Shown here: piece by piece, positions 35,211-43,694 of the stretch
Layout of the letters: every line of letters begins with the position of its first letter
Numbering within the stretch: position 1 is the first letter of the stretch
From: Streptomyces sp. 1331.2
Lineage (GTDB): Bacteria > Actinomycetota > Actinomycetes > Streptomycetales > Streptomycetaceae
Assembly (NCBI RefSeq): GCF_900199205.1
Contig: NZ_OBMJ01000001.1
Span: 3,165,001-3,229,000 of the forward strand
DNA: 64,000 nt
Direction: 5' to 3'
Translations under genes and position numbers: made by a program
Notes under the pieces: generated by a model
Told to the model about the DNA's origin: nothing
The model's database searches: none
What the model saw: the letters and a program-made list of their open reading frames with translations, nothing else

Positions 35211-36594
35211 CGTCCGTGTCTCCCCTCAGCGGGACAGCGTTGTCCTTGCCACGACTCTGGTGCGGGAGGTGCGTACGGCCCCGGCCCGGATCGAGGCGCG
35301 CGGGCGGGCCCTGGCGGGGTCCCGGCGGGCCGGCCGGGATGGACAGCCCGGGCATGGCCGGGGCTCCCCCGGGGCCGAGTCCGAAGGCGTCGCCGCCATC
35401 GTCCCCCCAATCCAGGTTGTCGTCCATGAGCTTGTTCTGGGCGACCGTCACCATGATGGTGAGTTCGTTGTCGAAGCTCTCCCGGCTCACTTTGACCCGG
35501 AACAAGTGCTCCATGTCGCTCCGGCGCAGCCAGTTGCGCCGGAACACATCGCGCACGCCGGCCCACAGCGCGTCGCGCCCCGGTCCGTCGGGCGGGTCGG
35601 CGCTGCCGCTGGGCACCATCACGCCGGTGACCGGGTGGTTCTGGTCGTCGTACTCGCGCAGCGCGGAGCTGTAGCGCTCGGCCCCGGCCACCCACGGGTC
35701 CACCAGCAGGACGCTGACCTGGCTGTCCTCGCGGGCCTGGTCGAGCTTGCCGCCGAGCCCGCTGTCGACCTCCTCCAGCGTGGTGGTGTGCCCGGCCGCG
35801 GTGATCACCTGCTGGGCGCGCGCCGCCAACGACGGCTGGATGGGCGGGTGGTAGGGCGCCCAGTGCCAGGGCTTGGCGCCGTACCAGCCGCCGGTCTGCG
35901 AGCCGCCCTCGGCGGCGGCCTCCGAGGCGCGTCCTGCTGCGATGAACAGCCGCACCATCCCGGGTGCGGAGACGGCCTCCGGGGCCGCCGGGGGCGGGAA
36001 GTAGCCGCGCACCGCACCGAGGTCGAACTCGGGCAGCTCGCCGAGCCGCCGCGCGGCCGCGTCCCGGACGCGCTCGGCGACGACCCGGACGACCTGTTCG
36101 TACGCCTCGCCCTGCGCGGTGCGCAGCAGGGCACGCAGGCCGTACCGGGCGTAGGCCTCGCCCATGTCCGGCTGGGCCCACTGGATCTTGCTGACCTCGT
36201 CGGCCAGTTCGCCGGGCACGACGGGCTCCCAGAGCACCGGGACCAGTGCCGAGATGAGCTCCCCGGTGTCCTCGTGGTGGCGCCGGACCCGGCCGCGGAA
36301 GGCGGTCCACTCCTTGCCGCAGTACAGGCTGGCGAAGTAGGCCGGGGAGTAGAGCGCGACCATCGTCCGGCTGCGGGCCAGCATCGCCGCCAGCTTCTCG
36401 GCCCAGTCGTCGCCGAGCCGCAGCTGCTCGGTGTCGCGGTAGGCGAGCTCCTCGACGCGCACGCCCGTCCCGACGAGCCGGCCGAGTTCGTCCCGCAGGT
36501 CGTTGAAGAACTGGTTGACGAAGGCGTCCTCGGCCTCGTAGTCACGACGCGCGTAGCTGAAGAAGAAGTACGGACGTTGGTGTTCCTGATCCAT
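35200..36594 (-). CDS. fxsC: TIR-like protein FxsC (system 2)
   Basis: Protein of 464 residues with an N-terminal TIR-like domain: PYFFFSYARRDYEAEDAF, then SLYCGKEW with Glu95 at the position of the TIR NADase catalytic Glu. The middle part (YGAKPWHWAPYHPPIQPSLA) and DDWAEKLAAMLARSRTMVAL are shared with FxsC1. The ATG at 36594 is preferred to the adjacent GTG at 36597 because GGGGGAAC lies about 7 nt before it. It ends inside fxsT2 by 11 nt, so it is coupled, and starts 242 nt after the fxsA2 stop. Confidence 0.88.
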   Translation of the reverse strand: MDQEHQRPYFFFSYARRDYEAEDAFVNQFFNDLRDELGRLVGTGVRVEELAYRDTEQLRLGDDWAEKLAAMLARSRTMVALYSPAYFASLYCGKEWTAFRGRVRRHHEDTGELISALVPVLWEPVVPGELADEVSKIQWAQPDMGEAYARYGLRALLRTAQGEAYEQVVRVVAERVRDAAARRLGELPEFDLGAVRGYFPPPAAPEAVSAPGMVRLFIAAGRASEAAAEGGSQTGGWYGAKPWHWAPYHPPIQPSLAARAQQVITAAGHTTTLEEVDSGLGGKLDQAREDSQVSVLLVDPWVAGAERYSSALREYDDQNHPVTGVMVPSGSADPPDGPGRDALWAGVRDVFRRNWLRRSDMEHLFRVKVSRESFDNELTIMVTVAQNKLMDDNLDWGDDGGDAFGLGPGGAPAMPGLSIPAGPPGPRQGPPARLDPGRGRTHLPHQSRGKDNAVPLRGDTDDDH

Positions 36595-36836
36595 CACCTG
36601 TTCCCCCCGTGCCCGACGGTACCGCGACGCGATGGTGTCATACCCCGGCGCGTCGTGAACTCCACCGACAGGGAAGGCGAGTTGGCGGTTTCGGTCGCCT
36701 CGGGAGGTTTAGCCGGTGGTGGGCGCACGCCCGCGACCGGGGGCGCTCCGGCGCCCGGGAGCGCCCCAGTGGGAGCGCGGGAGCACTGAAGAGGTGCGGA
36801 AGCGCAGGAGCGCGGCGGCGCAGGCGCGCGGAAGCG

Positions 36837-37028
36837 CTACCGGTCGAGCGACGACTGGAAGGCCGCGAGCGGCTCCGCGCCGGGGGTCAGGGCGTCCGCG
36901 ACCACCCGGCGCAGCAGGTCGCCGAGAACGGTGTCGGGCAGGGCGTCGAGTTCGTCGAGCGGCAGGGCGGCGACGTCGACCAGGTCAGAGCCGAGTCCAG
37001 TGGCGGTTTCCGCACCGGTGACGCCCAT
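36837..37028 (-). CDS. fxsA: FxsA (system 2): FxSxx precursor with two extra C-terminal residues
   Basis: Precursor peptide of 63 residues. An acidic/hydrophobic leader (DLVDVAALPLDELDALPDTV) and LLRRVVADALTPGAEPLAAF lead to the tail F-Q-S-S-L-D-R. The F-x-S core matches FxsA1 (AAFNSSI), but Asp-Arg is added after the fifth position, so the motif is not at the exact C terminus. GTGAGGGAC precedes the ATG at 37028. It heads system 2, 242 nt before fxsC2. A -10-like TAGGAT lies on the minus strand near 37103. Confidence 0.85.
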   Translation of the reverse strand: MGVTGAETATGLGSDLVDVAALPLDELDALPDTVLGDLLRRVVADALTPGAEPLAAFQSSLDR

Positions 37029-37227
37029 CAGTCCCTCACTCGATCGTGCCGGCACAGCGCGTTGCTGGCCGTCAAGTGCATCGACCCAGGTCCGCGACGG
37101 GCATCCTACACCCGAGGCATGACGGCCCATCAGTTCGGCGTGGACGCCGCGACCGGGTCGACCCGGTCGGCCCACGGCCCCCGGCGGCCTCCCCAACCCC
37201 ACCGGTACCACCGACGCCACCCCCCGG

Positions 37228-37953
37228 TCACGGGCAGAGCCGCTCCACCCGCCACCCCGTCGGGCTCGCCGGGTCGGCGAGGTAGCGGAGGCGGTCGTGG
37301 AGCCGGTTCTCGCGCCCCTGCCAGAACTCGACGCTCTCCGGGATCACCCGGTAGCCGCCCCAGAACGGCGGGACGGGGACGCCCTCGCCCTCCGGGTAGC
37401 GGCGTTCCAGTTCGGCGTAGCGCTGTTCGAGGACCTCGCGCCCGTCGACGGGGCTGGACTGTTCGCTGGCCCAGGCGCCGAGCTGGGAGCCGTGCGGGCG
37501 GGTGCGGAAGTACGCGGCGGTCTCGTCGCGGCCGACCTTCTCCACCCGGCCCTGGACGATGACCTGGCGGGCCAGGGCGATCCACGGGAACAGCAGGGCG
37601 GCGTGCGGGTTGGCGGCGAGCTCGGCGCCCTTGCGGGAGCCGTAGTTGGTGAAGAAGACGAAGCCGCGCGCGTCGAAGCCCTTGAGCAGGACGGTGCGCG
37701 AGCTGGGCCGCCCCTCGGCGTCGGCGGTGGAGAGCACCATCGCGTTGGGTTCCACCACCCCGGCGTCGTCCGCCTCGTGGAACCAGCGGGCGAACTGGCC
37801 GACGGGCTCGGGCGCGAGCTGCTCCTCGACCAGGCCCTCGTGGGTGTAGTGCTTGCGCATCACGGTGAGGTCCGGGCCGGGGCGGGCCTCCTCGGCCAGG
37901 GCCCGGGTGGCGGGGCTCGGGGGTGTCGACTGGGCGCGTTCCGGGGTCTGCAC
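37228..37953 (-). CDS. pdxH: Pyridoxamine 5'-phosphate oxidase
   Basis: FMN enzyme of 241 residues oxidising pyridoxamine/pyridoxine 5'-phosphate to the cofactor pyridoxal 5'-phosphate. The flavin- and substrate-binding segments are [51 protein letters not shown] and the C-terminal RLHDRLRY and RVERLCP. The GTG at 37953 adds an N-terminal extension before [10 protein letters not shown]; the ATG inside (MRKHY) is the alternative start. It is divergent from citrate synthase, and a 21-bp direct repeat lies in the promoter gap. Confidence 0.93.
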   Translation of the reverse strand: MQTPERAQSTPPSPATRALAEEARPGPDLTVMRKHYTHEGLVEEQLAPEPVGQFARWFHEADDAGVVEPNAMVLSTADAEGRPSSRTVLLKGFDARGFVFFTNYGSRKGAELAANPHAALLFPWIALARQVIVQGRVEKVGRDETAAYFRTRPHGSQLGAWASEQSSPVDGREVLEQRYAELERRYPEGEGVPVPPFWGGYRVIPESVEFWQGRENRLHDRLRYLADPASPTGWRVERLCP

Positions 37954-37989
37954 GCCAACATCATCCCGTACGACAAGCAACCGGCACCG

Positions 37990-38031
37990 CTACCTCCGGA
38001 CAAACCCCGGCTACCTCCGGACAAACCCCGG
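37990..38031. repeat. Tandem 21-bp direct repeat upstream of pdxH
   Basis: CTACCTCCGGACAAACCCCGG occurs twice in direct succession (37990-38010 and 38011-38031). It lies 37 nt before the pdxH start and 270 nt before the citrate synthase start, in the 346-nt divergent promoter gap. An operator is possible. Confidence 0.85.
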
Positions 38032-38299
38032 TGGGAGATAAGGTGACTCGCCACCGCTTGGCCGCCCGTCGTACGGGGAATCGTCCGGAACCGGGTGTTC
38101 GGTTCCGTGGATTTTCCCGGGCACGACCGACCCTCGACGGAAAAATCAAGCGGGCCCACGGCAAACATCACCACGGCGGTGTATGGCGCAATGCACCCCG
38201 TGCCTGTCACCCTGGCACCGAGTGCCAACCACGATTCGGTCACTGGCGCGCCGCCCCACCACGGCGGAGCGCCGATCAAAGAACTGAAGGAGCCGTCGC

Positions 38300-39400
38300 A
38301 TGTCCGATTTCGTACCCGGGCTTGAGGGAGTCGTCGCGTTCGAGAGCGAGATCGCCGAGCCCGACCGTGAAGGCGGCGCCCTGCGGTACCGCGGTGTCGA
38401 CATCGACGACCTGGTCGGCAACGTCTCCTTCGGCCACGTCTGGGGCCTGCTGGTGGACGGCAAGTTCAACCCGGGCCTGCCGGCCGCCGAGCCGTTCCCG
38501 ATCCCGGTGCACTCCGGCGACATCCGCGTCGACGTGCAGTCCGCGCTCGCCATGCTCGCCCCGGTCTGGGGCCTCAAGCCGCTGCTGGACATCTCCGCCG
38601 AGCAGGCCCGCGACGACCTCGCGCGCGCCGCCGTGATGGCGCTGTCCTACGTCGCCCAGTCCGCCCGCGGCCAGGGCCTGCCGATGGTCCCGCAGAGCGA
38701 GATCGACAAGGCCGAGACGGTCGTCGAGCGCTTCATGATCCGCTGGCGGGGCGAGCCGGACCCGAAGCACGTCAAGGCCATCGACGCCTACTGGACCTCG
38801 GCCGCCGAGCACGGCATGAACGCCTCCACCTTCACCGCCCGCGTCATCGCCTCCACCGGCGCCGACGTCGCGGCCGCCCTGTCCGGCGCGGTCGGCGCGA
38901 TGTCCGGCCCGCTGCACGGCGGCGCCCCCTCCCGCGTGCTCGGCATGATCGAGGAGATCGAGCGCACCGGCGACGCGACGGCCTGGGTCAAGAACGCCCT
39001 GGACAAGGGCGAGCGCCTGATGGGCTTCGGCCACCGCGTCTACCGCGCCGAGGACCCGCGCGCCCGCGTGCTGCGCCGCACCGCCAAGGAGCTCGGCGCG
39101 CCGCGCTTCGAGGTCGCCGAGGCGCTGGAGAAGGCCGCGCTGGAGGAGCTGCACAACCGCCGCCCCGACCGCGTGCTGGCCACCAACGTCGAGTTCTGGG
39201 CCGCCATCATGCTGGACTTCGCCGAGGTCCCGGCCCACATGTTCACCTCGATGTTCACCTGCGCCCGTACCGCCGGCTGGTCGGCGCACATCCTGGAGCA
39301 GAAGCGCACGGGCCGGCTCGTGCGCCCCGCCGCGCGCTACATCGGCCCCGGCCCGCGCCGCCCCGAGGAGATCGAGGGCTGGGACGCCATCGCCCGCTGA
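38300..39400 (+). CDS. citA: Citrate synthase
   Basis: Cytosolic enzyme joining acetyl-CoA and oxaloacetate, the entry step of the TCA cycle. The 366 residues fit the short Gram-positive type. The conserved catalytic His motif MSGPLHGGAPSRVLGM and the second GFGHRVYRAEDPRARVLRR are present. The N-terminal LEGVVAFESEIAEPDREGG is typical. GAAGGAG sits 7 nt before the ATG. The gene starts 347 nt away from divergent pdxH. A strong terminator follows. Confidence 0.95.
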   Translation: MSDFVPGLEGVVAFESEIAEPDREGGALRYRGVDIDDLVGNVSFGHVWGLLVDGKFNPGLPAAEPFPIPVHSGDIRVDVQSALAMLAPVWGLKPLLDISAEQARDDLARAAVMALSYVAQSARGQGLPMVPQSEIDKAETVVERFMIRWRGEPDPKHVKAIDAYWTSAAEHGMNASTFTARVIASTGADVAAALSGAVGAMSGPLHGGAPSRVLGMIEEIERTGDATAWVKNALDKGERLMGFGHRVYRAEDPRARVLRRTAKELGAPRFEVAEALEKAALEELHNRRPDRVLATNVEFWAAIMLDFAEVPAHMFTSMFTCARTAGWSAHILEQKRTGRLVRPAARYIGPGPRRPEEIEGWDAIAR

Positions 39401-39438
39401 CCGACCCCGGACGGTCGTCCGCCACACCGCCCCTGACC

Positions 39439-39467
39439 AGCGGGTCCGGCTCCGAGCCGGGCCCGCT
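39439..39467 (+). terminator. Terminator of citrate synthase
   Basis: AGCGGGTCCGGCTC (39439-39452) pairs with 39454-39467 over 14 positions with one G:U. The central bases open to form the loop. It lies 39 nt past the stop. Confidence 0.75.
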
Positions 39468-39564
39468 GTCGGCGTTCCGGCAAGGGGGATCGCCATGCGA
39501 ACCGGCAATGAAGATCACAGTCTCAGCGGGCGGACGACCGTACCCCGGCGCAGCCCTGCGCCGG

Positions 39565-40695
<1,131 letters not shown>

Positions 40696-40716
40696 GCACT
40701 CTCCGAGGCATGTGTG

Positions 40717-40745
40717 AGGGCCACCACCCGCCGGGTGGTGGCCCT
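40717..40745 (+). terminator. Terminator of serC
   Basis: A perfect 13-bp stem (40717-40729 with 40733-40745) around a GCC loop begins 22 nt beyond the serC stop. Confidence 0.85.
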
Positions 40746-40749
40746 CCCG

Positions 40750-40803
40750 CCGTTCAGGGGCTACCGGCCGTTCAGGGCGTACCGGCCGTTCACGGGCTAC
40801 CGG
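40750..40803. repeat. Three tandem copies of an 18-bp unit
   Basis: Units at 40750-40767, 40768-40785 and 40786-40803 read CCGTTCAGGGGCTACCGG with small changes. The third overlaps the stop of the minus-strand small gene at 40797. Placed between two terminating genes, the units have no obvious function. Confidence 0.8.
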
Positions 40804-40886
40804 CCGGCCAATGAGCTGATCAGCACGACGACCAGCAGCAGCACCAGGGTGCCGGAGACGATGCGCATTCGAGTCTTGGGATCCAC
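40797..40886 (-). CDS. Very short single-helix membrane peptide
   Basis: Candidate gene of 29 residues from a GTG at 40886: basic N terminus (DPKTRMRIVSG), then a single hydrophobic helix (TLVLLLVVVLISSLAG). A TTG two codons upstream is an alternative start. Small conserved membrane proteins of this form occur in actinobacteria, but I cannot name a family. It ends inside the 18-bp repeat array. The open frame continues upstream only as low-complexity sequence. Confidence 0.45.
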   Translation of the reverse strand: MDPKTRMRIVSGTLVLLLVVVLISSLAGR

Positions 40887-41094
40887 AGTCAACGAGCGTA
40901 CCTGCGGCTCACCCCCGGCCGGTCGGCGAGGCCGCCCCGCAGCGGCGGACGGGGACGGCGGCGAGCGCCTCGTCCGCACCCGAACCAGCAACGGCCGCAC
41001 GGTAGTTATCCCGTTGACCGGCGCTCCGAGGGCCACCGCTACCATGACCCCCATCACCATCATGTGATCTTCACAAAATCAGGGGGAAACTCTC

Positions 41095-42354
41095 ATGCGC
41101 GCATCCCGTGCGGCCGCCCTGGCGGCCCTCGTCCTCGCCGCGGGCACCGTCCTGCCCTCGGCCGCCACCGCCTCTGCCGCCGAAGGCCCCCAGGTCGGCG
41201 TCGACAGCACCTGGTTCCCGGTGTCGAACTACCGCATCCTGGACACCCGCGTCGGCAACGGCGCCCCGAGCGGCAAGGTCGGCCCCGACGGCGTCGTCAA
41301 GCTCGACATCCGGAAGATCCTCGGGCTCACCAGCGGCGCCACGCCCACCGCCGTCGTCATGAACGTCACGGCCGTCGGCGCGACCGACGAGAGCTTCGTC
41401 ACCGCCTACCCCGACGGCGGCGCCCTCCCGACGGTGTCCAACCTGAACGTCTCCCCGGCGCACCAGGTCACCACCAACCGCGTGACCGTCCAGGTCGGCA
41501 CCGACGGCTTCGTCGACCTCTACAACCACGTCGGCAACGTGCACCTGGTCGTCGACCTCCAGGGCTTCTACACCGCCAAGGGCGCCAACGGCTACCCGGG
41601 CGCGACCTTCACCCTGGGCACCCCCGCCCGCCTGCTGGACACCCGCACCGAGGTCGGCGGCCACCCGGGCAAGCTCACCGGCGGCGAGGACGGCGTCTTC
41701 CAGATGGACGTCTCCTCCGTCGCGCCCGGCGGCGGCGACCTGGTCGTCCAGGCCACCGTCACCGAGCCGACCCAGCCGGCCCACCTCACCATGTACCCGG
41801 CGCTCCAGGCCCCGTGGAGGACCTCCGACGTCAACTTCGACGCCGGGCAGACGGTCACCAACCTCTCCTACGTCTACGCCGGGCGGGACGGCCTCGCGCT
41901 CTACACCAACTCCGGTGCGACGCACGTGGTGATCGACTACATCGGCCAGTTCCAGAACCACGGCCTCAGCGGCGACGCCGGCACCCACGGCCTGTTCGTC
42001 CCGGCCAACCCGACCCGGGTGCTCGACACCCGCAAGGGCCTCGGCGCCCCGCAGGCCAAGCCCGGCCCCGGCTCCACCACCCGGGTGAAGGTCACCGGCC
42101 TCAACGGCGTGCCCGAGGGCGTCGCCGCCGTGGTGATCAACCTGACCGGTACCAACGCCGACCAGGACGGCCACATCACCGCCCTCAAGGCCGGCGACCC
42201 CGTCCCGGGGACGTCCAACCTCAACTACGCCGCCCGGCAGGACACCGCCGCCATGACCATCGTCCCGGTCAGCGCCGACGGCTTCATCGAGCTGTACAAC
42301 CCGCACGGCACCGTGGACCTGGTGGCCGACGTCCAGGGTTACTACACCAACTGA
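41095..42354 (+). CDS. Secreted protein with three RxLDTR repeats
   Basis: Exported protein of 419 residues. A Sec signal peptide (RASRAAALAALVLAAGTVLP ending SASA-AEG) is followed by three similar modules of about 130 residues. Each begins with a variant of R[IVL]LDTR and ends with a hydrophobic VDLQGFYT or VADVQGYYTN strand. The modules start at about residues 47, 180 and 303. They look like beta-rich carbohydrate- or wall-binding domains, but no family is certain. No anchor or catalytic motif is visible. Confidence 0.82.
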   Translation: MRASRAAALAALVLAAGTVLPSAATASAAEGPQVGVDSTWFPVSNYRILDTRVGNGAPSGKVGPDGVVKLDIRKILGLTSGATPTAVVMNVTAVGATDESFVTAYPDGGALPTVSNLNVSPAHQVTTNRVTVQVGTDGFVDLYNHVGNVHLVVDLQGFYTAKGANGYPGATFTLGTPARLLDTRTEVGGHPGKLTGGEDGVFQMDVSSVAPGGGDLVVQATVTEPTQPAHLTMYPALQAPWRTSDVNFDAGQTVTNLSYVYAGRDGLALYTNSGATHVVIDYIGQFQNHGLSGDAGTHGLFVPANPTRVLDTRKGLGAPQAKPGPGSTTRVKVTGLNGVPEGVAAVVINLTGTNADQDGHITALKAGDPVPGTSNLNYAARQDTAAMTIVPVSADGFIELYNPHGTVDLVADVQGYYTN

Positions 42355-42367
42355 CCCGCCCGGCCCC

Positions 42368-42400
42368 GCCCGGGGAGCGGCGAGCACCCGCTCCCCGGGC
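42368..42400. terminator. Terminator between the secreted protein and thpR
   Basis: A perfect 13-bp stem (42368-42380 with 42388-42400) closes a 7-nt loop between convergent genes. Confidence 0.85.
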
Positions 42401-42408
42401 TCCGCGTG

Positions 42409-42999
42409 TCAGCTCCAGTCCGCGAGCGCCCAGGAGCGCACCGACGCGTAGTGCGGGTGCCCGCCGCCCGGGTCGCTCCTCATCAGGTGCAGCTCGGCGG
42501 CGTCCCACTCCGGCCCCCGGTAGTCCGCCAGCGCCGCTGCCAGGCCCTCCAACTCGGCCGCGGCGACCCGCTGGACGGCCCGTCGGTGGCCGCGCGAGGA
42601 GCCGGCCCGGGCCAGCGTGAGGTGCGCGTGGAAGGCGAAGGTGTCGGCGGTCTCCGCGGTCACCTCGGCGGTGGCCTCGGTGACGGCCTCGGCCAGCCGG
42701 CGCAGCGCCCAGGACTGGCCCTCGACGCCGGCCCAGAGCACCCGGTCGCCGAACCGCCCGGCACCCGCGATCCGCAGCCGGTGCACCGGGTGGACCTCGG
42801 CGACGTCGGCCAGGCCCGCCTCCAGGTCCGGCAGCCGCTCGGCGGGCACCTCGCCGAGGAAGGCCAGGGTCAGGTGCCAGCCCTCGACGGTGGTCCAGCG
42901 CAGCCGGTCCGCCCCGGGCAGCCTGCGCACCGGCGCGACCGCGTCGGAGAGCCCCTGCAACGCCACGACCGGAGGAATCACCGCGACGAAAAGCCTCAT
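42409..42999 (-). CDS. thpR: RNA 2',3'-cyclic phosphodiesterase
   Basis: Enzyme of the 2H phosphoesterase family (ThpR/LigT) with 196 residues. The two histidine motifs HLTLAFLG (N-terminal half) and HAHLTLAR (C-terminal half) give the H-x-T/S active sites. It opens 2',3'-cyclic phosphates and may act in tRNA or RNA repair. The ATG at 42999 fits the conserved MRLFVAVIPP start; the longer frame to 43047 is unlikely. It is divergent from the GNAT gene, 53 nt apart. Confidence 0.9.
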   Translation of the reverse strand: MRLFVAVIPPVVALQGLSDAVAPVRRLPGADRLRWTTVEGWHLTLAFLGEVPAERLPDLEAGLADVAEVHPVHRLRIAGAGRFGDRVLWAGVEGQSWALRRLAEAVTEATAEVTAETADTFAFHAHLTLARAGSSRGHRRAVQRVAAAELEGLAAALADYRGPEWDAAELHLMRSDPGGGHPHYASVRSWALADWS

Positions 43000-43052
43000 G
43001 GCCCCATTTTCCGCTCTTCCCGCACGACCCGGATCGGGATAGAACAAGGTCC

Positions 43053-43637
43053 ATGATCGATTCCAAGGCCTCGTCCAGCACGCCGCCCGGCACCCCGTCC
43101 GGCACCCCGTCCGGCACCCTGCGGATCCGCACCGGAGGCCCCGAGTCCGTCCCCGACATCCTCGCCCTGCTCGACGGCGCCGTGGCCTGGCTGGTCGGCC
43201 GGGGCCGCACCGGCCAGTGGGGCGACCAGCCGTTCAGCACCACGCCCGCCCGGGTCGAGCAGATCGAAGGGTACGGCCGCGAGCCGTTCCTGGTCCGCCT
43301 CGCCGTGGACGACGAGGGCCGTACGGTCGGCGCCTGCGTGCTGTCCGAGCAGCGCGGGAAGTACATCCCGGCGGTGGACGAGCCCGAGCTGTTCGTCCGC
43401 CTCCTGGTCACCGACCGCACCCGCAAGGGCGCGGGCATCGGCGCCGCGCTGATCGCCGACGCCGTCGAGGAGACCCGCCGCCGCGGCATTGGCCTGCTGC
43501 GGGTGGACTGCTACGCCGGCGGCGACCGCGAGCTGGTCGCGCAGTACCGGGCGCTGGGCTTCACCGAGACCGAGAGCTTCGAGGTCGAGCAGCCGAACGG
43601 CGTCTGGCCCGGCCAGGTCCTCGCGATCCGGCTCTGA
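43053..43637 (+). CDS. GNAT family N-acetyltransferase
   Basis: Acetyl-CoA-dependent acyltransferase of 194 residues. The acetyl-CoA-binding loop is visible in VTDRTRKGAGIGAALIADAV, followed by a GVWPGQV C-terminal strand. The N terminus has a repeated Thr-Pro-Ser-Gly segment (PPGTPSGTPSGTLRIRTGG). The substrate cannot be inferred. It is divergent from thpR and convergent with the MFS gene. Confidence 0.85.
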   Translation: MIDSKASSSTPPGTPSGTPSGTLRIRTGGPESVPDILALLDGAVAWLVGRGRTGQWGDQPFSTTPARVEQIEGYGREPFLVRLAVDDEGRTVGACVLSEQRGKYIPAVDEPELFVRLLVTDRTRKGAGIGAALIADAVEETRRRGIGLLRVDCYAGGDRELVAQYRALGFTETESFEVEQPNGVWPGQVLAIRL

Positions 43638-43647
43638 GCCCCGTTCC

Positions 43648-43685
43648 GGGTTCCCCGGAGGTCCCGTCGACCTCCGGGGAAACCC
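43648..43685. terminator. Bidirectional terminator after the GNAT gene
   Basis: A 16-bp stem with one bulged base (43648-43663 with 43669-43685) encloses a 5-nt loop between the convergent GNAT and MFS genes. Confidence 0.8.
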
Positions 43686-43694
43686 GACGAGCCA

